Origin: Tachypleus tridentatus
Lineage: Eukaryota > Arthropoda > Merostomata > Xiphosura > Limulidae
Assembly (NCBI RefSeq): GCF_004210375.1
Contig: NC_134833.1
Span: 143,956,127-144,020,126, forward strand
Reading direction: 5' to 3'
Length of the DNA stretch: 64,000 nt
The notes below the pieces were generated by a model. That model did not search any database and was not told where the DNA came from. It saw only the letters and a list, made by a program, of their open reading frames with translations. Position numbers and translations under genes: made by a program. Shown here piece after piece: positions 60,840 through 64,000 of the stretch; within the stretch, counting starts at the first letter, position 1, and each line of letters begins with the position of its first letter.

Positions 60840-63010
60840 GCAAGATTTGGAGACCCGTGTTCAGTGATGTTCCTACAAGGAAGGGGGGGGGGGCTCTGAA
60901 GCTTTAGTTGAAGACAATCCTAGACATTCTGGAGATAATTTTGCCTTGTTTTCCTGTGCCTTTGTTTATTTTGTTGGTTTCTCAGTCTTCCTGTGTGATA
61001 GTGATAAGCTTTCAAACTTAGTGTAGAAATCTGAGGTTAAGTTCATTATAGTGGACAAAGCCATAACAAAAACTTGTGTAGCAATGTTTCAAACAGGAAT
61101 TAGAACAGTCTGTAAAATAAAGGTGGTTGTAATGCCTGGGAGTGAATATTTAGTTCTCTACTCACAAGATATTGTGGTTCATGCAGGGGTTAACTGCTCA
61201 GTTGTATGATGAGGTAGTTTTGCCTCATTCACATGGTTATCAAGACTGACTTTAGCCTACCACCAGATGGAAGCATTTTTCAACTCCCAAATAATACATC
61301 TGCTCCTTAAATAGAGGCTCTAAAGTGGAGTTTGTAGATAACTTGCATATATCACTGTCTGCTAGTGGGAAAGTGGTAAGATTTTGGATTTGTAAATCTT
61401 GCATCTAATGTGTTATTTTCCTGCCACTAAATCTTTGGTTCAGGATCATAATCTTCACTGAAGTGAAGCTTTTGCTATGTGCATTGTTTTGATTGGACGT
61501 TTTGTTCAGCCCTGTTGATGTTGGCATCTTGACTTTCATTGACCAATAAGGTGGGTCATTGTTCTGCATCTATTCAAGGTTCCAATCCTGACATTATCTC
61601 CTTGGTACACTGGTAACCAAAATAGATTCTGTACTCATCCAAGGGATCCACTAGTTGGTTGGAATGCTGTGAGCAGTTCTGCTGATTGTCTATCTTCTGT
61701 GTCTGAGGGGTTTGGCTTTTAGAATTTCTGGATGTGGTCATCTTAACTACATATTTGTGAACACTATTGGTCCTTGAGTCAAGATTAATCATTCAGTTCA
61801 CTTCCACTATTCACCCAACCTGATATATTTGTCTTATACTGCTCTTTGGATTTGGGAACCAAGTTTTATCTCATTATGGTTGGTCTGGGAGGGGGTATGT
61901 ATATATCTATGTATAATAGCTGTTTTAGTTATTCCAGGTTTTTATTTCTGTGTTTGGCCTAAGAGGACAGGACTAGTGCAGTTAAGGGTTTTTATCTTCA
62001 GACTAGCATTATAAATTCTGCTAAATTGTATAAGCTTTTATTACTTCCATTTCTTAACCCTCTATACATGTCATTCAATAGAAGATTGGTTACTTCTGGC
62101 ACTATCTCAAACTGTTAGAATGTTGCACCTGGATTCTTCTTTCAGAAACAACAAACACAGGTTTCATTTTCAGAGTTAAGACACTTGTTCTTGCTCTAAC
62201 TCAGTGATGTCAGTTTGGGTGTTTTTTATTTTTCTTTTATTTCTGTCAGGCTTAGCAGATTCCCATCTGGTTCCACACTATGGAACAAGAAGCCTGATGT
62301 TATCTCTTGCTACACGTATCGTTTTTTTTTTTTTTTGGAATGGCAGCATCACTTGAATCTATTTATGCCTTTTGTGAAGAGAGCACAAGAGACCTTTTTA
62401 ATGGTCTTTATGTGACCAGTGGATCATAACTGTCAATTAACTGGATTTCCCAATTTCCTTGTTAAGGATCATTCTTCAATCTTGAAGGGTTAACTTCAGA
62501 CACTACTAAGACCTGGGTTCATCTGCTCTCAGCTTGTCCAGAGATTCTTCTTATGAATCCCTTGCTTCAGGGACAGATTGCATATCCCATCAGTTGGGAA
62601 TTTCATGGTCTATGCACAGATAACTATCTACACAACATTTTAGTCATTTTTATTTTATGAAAAGTGCTGTCTCAGGGACTTGGGTTATTAGTGTTACTCT
62701 AAATCTGTCGTAGTTTCTTCCATTTTCCGTCAAGGGGGCACTTTATGCTCATTTTCAAACCTTGGCTCTTTTTTGGGACCACTCCCATCATGTTGCTGTA
62801 CTAACGTGCCCTATTCCACAAGTGATGTCTTTTTAGTAACAGATCAGTTGTTTCAATCCAAATAGGTCCTCCCAACAGAATAGTTTAGATTGCAAGGTTT
62901 TATGGTGGAATGGCTCTCATTTTCAAACACTTTGATGGGTTAGCCACTCTTTGGGAATACTTAACTACTGGTAGTTTGGTCTACAATGCTTAACCATTGA
63001 GCTTTGGCAA
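60840..63010 (+). other. SCCPDH intron 2 sequence with possible decayed retroelement
   Basis: A G11 run lies near 60885. The stretch 61130-63000 has less AT-rich, coding-like composition with repeated short open pieces on the plus strand, but no motif I can name. The expected third SCCPDH exon was not found here. Confidence 0.35.
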
Positions 63011-63017
63011 CGGATGT

Positions 63018-63536
63018 ATTCTGTGTGTTAAGGCGTTCAACTTGTAATATGAGGGTTGTGGGTTTGAATCCCAATTTTTGTACTTAACTATTACATTTAC
63101 TGGTGAGTTATAACTATGGTTATGCTACAGAAAGTTTTCTACAACTTGTGTTACTGTAGTTCTTCTTTTAATGTTGTAGACTAAATGTAAACATTGATTT
63201 TAGGCTATCTGTTTTTTATTTTTGTTTTTACCTTAATTTCATTTTATGAATTTTACTTAACTTTTTTACTGCATTTTTGGTTCAAATAGCTTAGCTGCTT
63301 TGTGCCATGAAACCAAATCAACCAACCAATCAAATCCCCATTGCATCCAACATTCCCACCTTTTCAGCAGTGGGGGTGTTATGTGACAGTGAATCCTACT
63401 ATTCATTGGTAAGAGTAACCCAAGAGCTGATGGTGGGTGGTTATGACTAGCTTCCTCACCTCTAGTCTTACACTGCTAAATTAGGGATGGCTAGCACATA
63501 GCTCTTGTGTAGCTTTGCACAAAATTAAAAAAATAA
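63018..63536 (+). mobile_element. SINE family A split by a 260-bp insertion
   Basis: The head part (63018-63072, GTTAAGGCGTTCAACTTGTA, GGGTTTGAATCCC) and the rest (63333-63536, AATCCCCATTGCATCCAAC, CCCAAGAGCTGATGGTGGGT) are separated by unrelated sequence at 63073-63332. Confidence 0.8.
63073..63332 (+). mobile_element. Insertion in a SINE, possibly a third short element family
   Basis: AATCCC is repeated at both borders (63067-63072, 63333-63338). The right end carries TTCAAATAGCTTAGCTGCTT and CATGAAACCAAATCAACCAA, a simple-repeat-like tail suggesting a retroposed element. Family not recognised. Confidence 0.4.
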
Positions 63537-64000
63537 CAACCAAGCATTCTGCCAGGACTTGAGTAAAGCTCTAGGACTTCCTTCCAATTCATGTTATCCA
63601 AGCTATGATTTAATGTAGTGGCATTTATGACCTGACATGGAATATATGGCTATACAGAAGGTCAAGGCTTAATGTAGAAGTTATGCAGTTCTTCACATGG
63701 CTTGGGGTTTAATTTCTATGCTTTCCATGTATCCGTACATAAATGTTTGCCAATGAAAATGGCACATGTATTCTCATTGTGTATTGAGAGTAAGTTGAGT
63801 CCATTTCAACCACAAGTGCCAACCATAATTTGTGTTTTGACCTGGCTTTCTAGCAAGGAATTTTACATCTTCCAAAACTTCCATGTATAAGGTGTACTTA
63901 TTGACTACTATTTGATATTAAAAATGTTTGTTTTGTGACATAGATAGAAAGTAAGAAAAATTGATTGTTAGCTAATTGTTTGCATGTTGTTTTGATCTTT

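Overview
This window is nuclear DNA from a metazoan, almost certainly an arthropod and probably a chelicerate. The spliced genes, AT-rich sequence, microsatellites and dense load of tRNA-headed SINEs, Penelope-like, CR1-like, Ty3/Gypsy and pogo/Tc1 elements all point that way. The most abundant SINE resembles one I associate with horseshoe crabs (Limulus/Tachypleus). That species-level guess is from memory and was not tested.

Two host genes can be read with confidence. PNO1, a KH-domain 40S ribosome-assembly factor, lies on the minus strand as seven coding exons between 41959 and 32498, giving a complete protein of 234 residues with consistent splice phases. A saccharopine dehydrogenase-like oxidoreductase (SCCPDH type) starts on the plus strand at 57698. 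Its first two coding exons (57698-57884 and 59949-60055) are inside the window and the rest lies beyond the right edge. The two genes point away from each other. The interval between them keeps CpG dinucleotides near both presumed promoters, while CpG becomes scarce from about 31.5 to 53.9 kb. PNO1 may therefore be transcribed from a non-coding first exon near 54.3 kb.

From 1 to 30 kb there is no intact gene. This part holds SINEs of two families, a broken copy of an uncharacterised multicopy gene (5818-6890) next to a heat-shock-element-like array, a decayed LTR element with integrase upstream of reverse transcriptase (8770-11400), a second decayed Gypsy element on the minus strand (16480-19000) containing a foldback insertion, a hAT-like MITE, and a 33-bp minisatellite of about 38 units (25857-27112).

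From 30 to 54 kb is PNO1 and the CpG-poor sequence upstream of it. The introns hold a Tigger deletion derivative with intact ends, a Tc1 remnant, a SINE, a small MITE and a Penelope-like insertion. Upstream are a CR1-like LINE split by a SINE, a pogo-like element, and a DDE transposase relic split by a Penelope-like 3' fragment.

From 54 to 64 kb are a short Penelope-family terminus, SINEs, a CR1-like LINE relic and the SCCPDH gene. A 34-bp minisatellite has grown out of the end of SCCPDH exon 2 and carries about 19 copies of the exon end plus its 5' splice site. No rRNA, functional tRNA, CRISPR or prokaryotic feature is seen.
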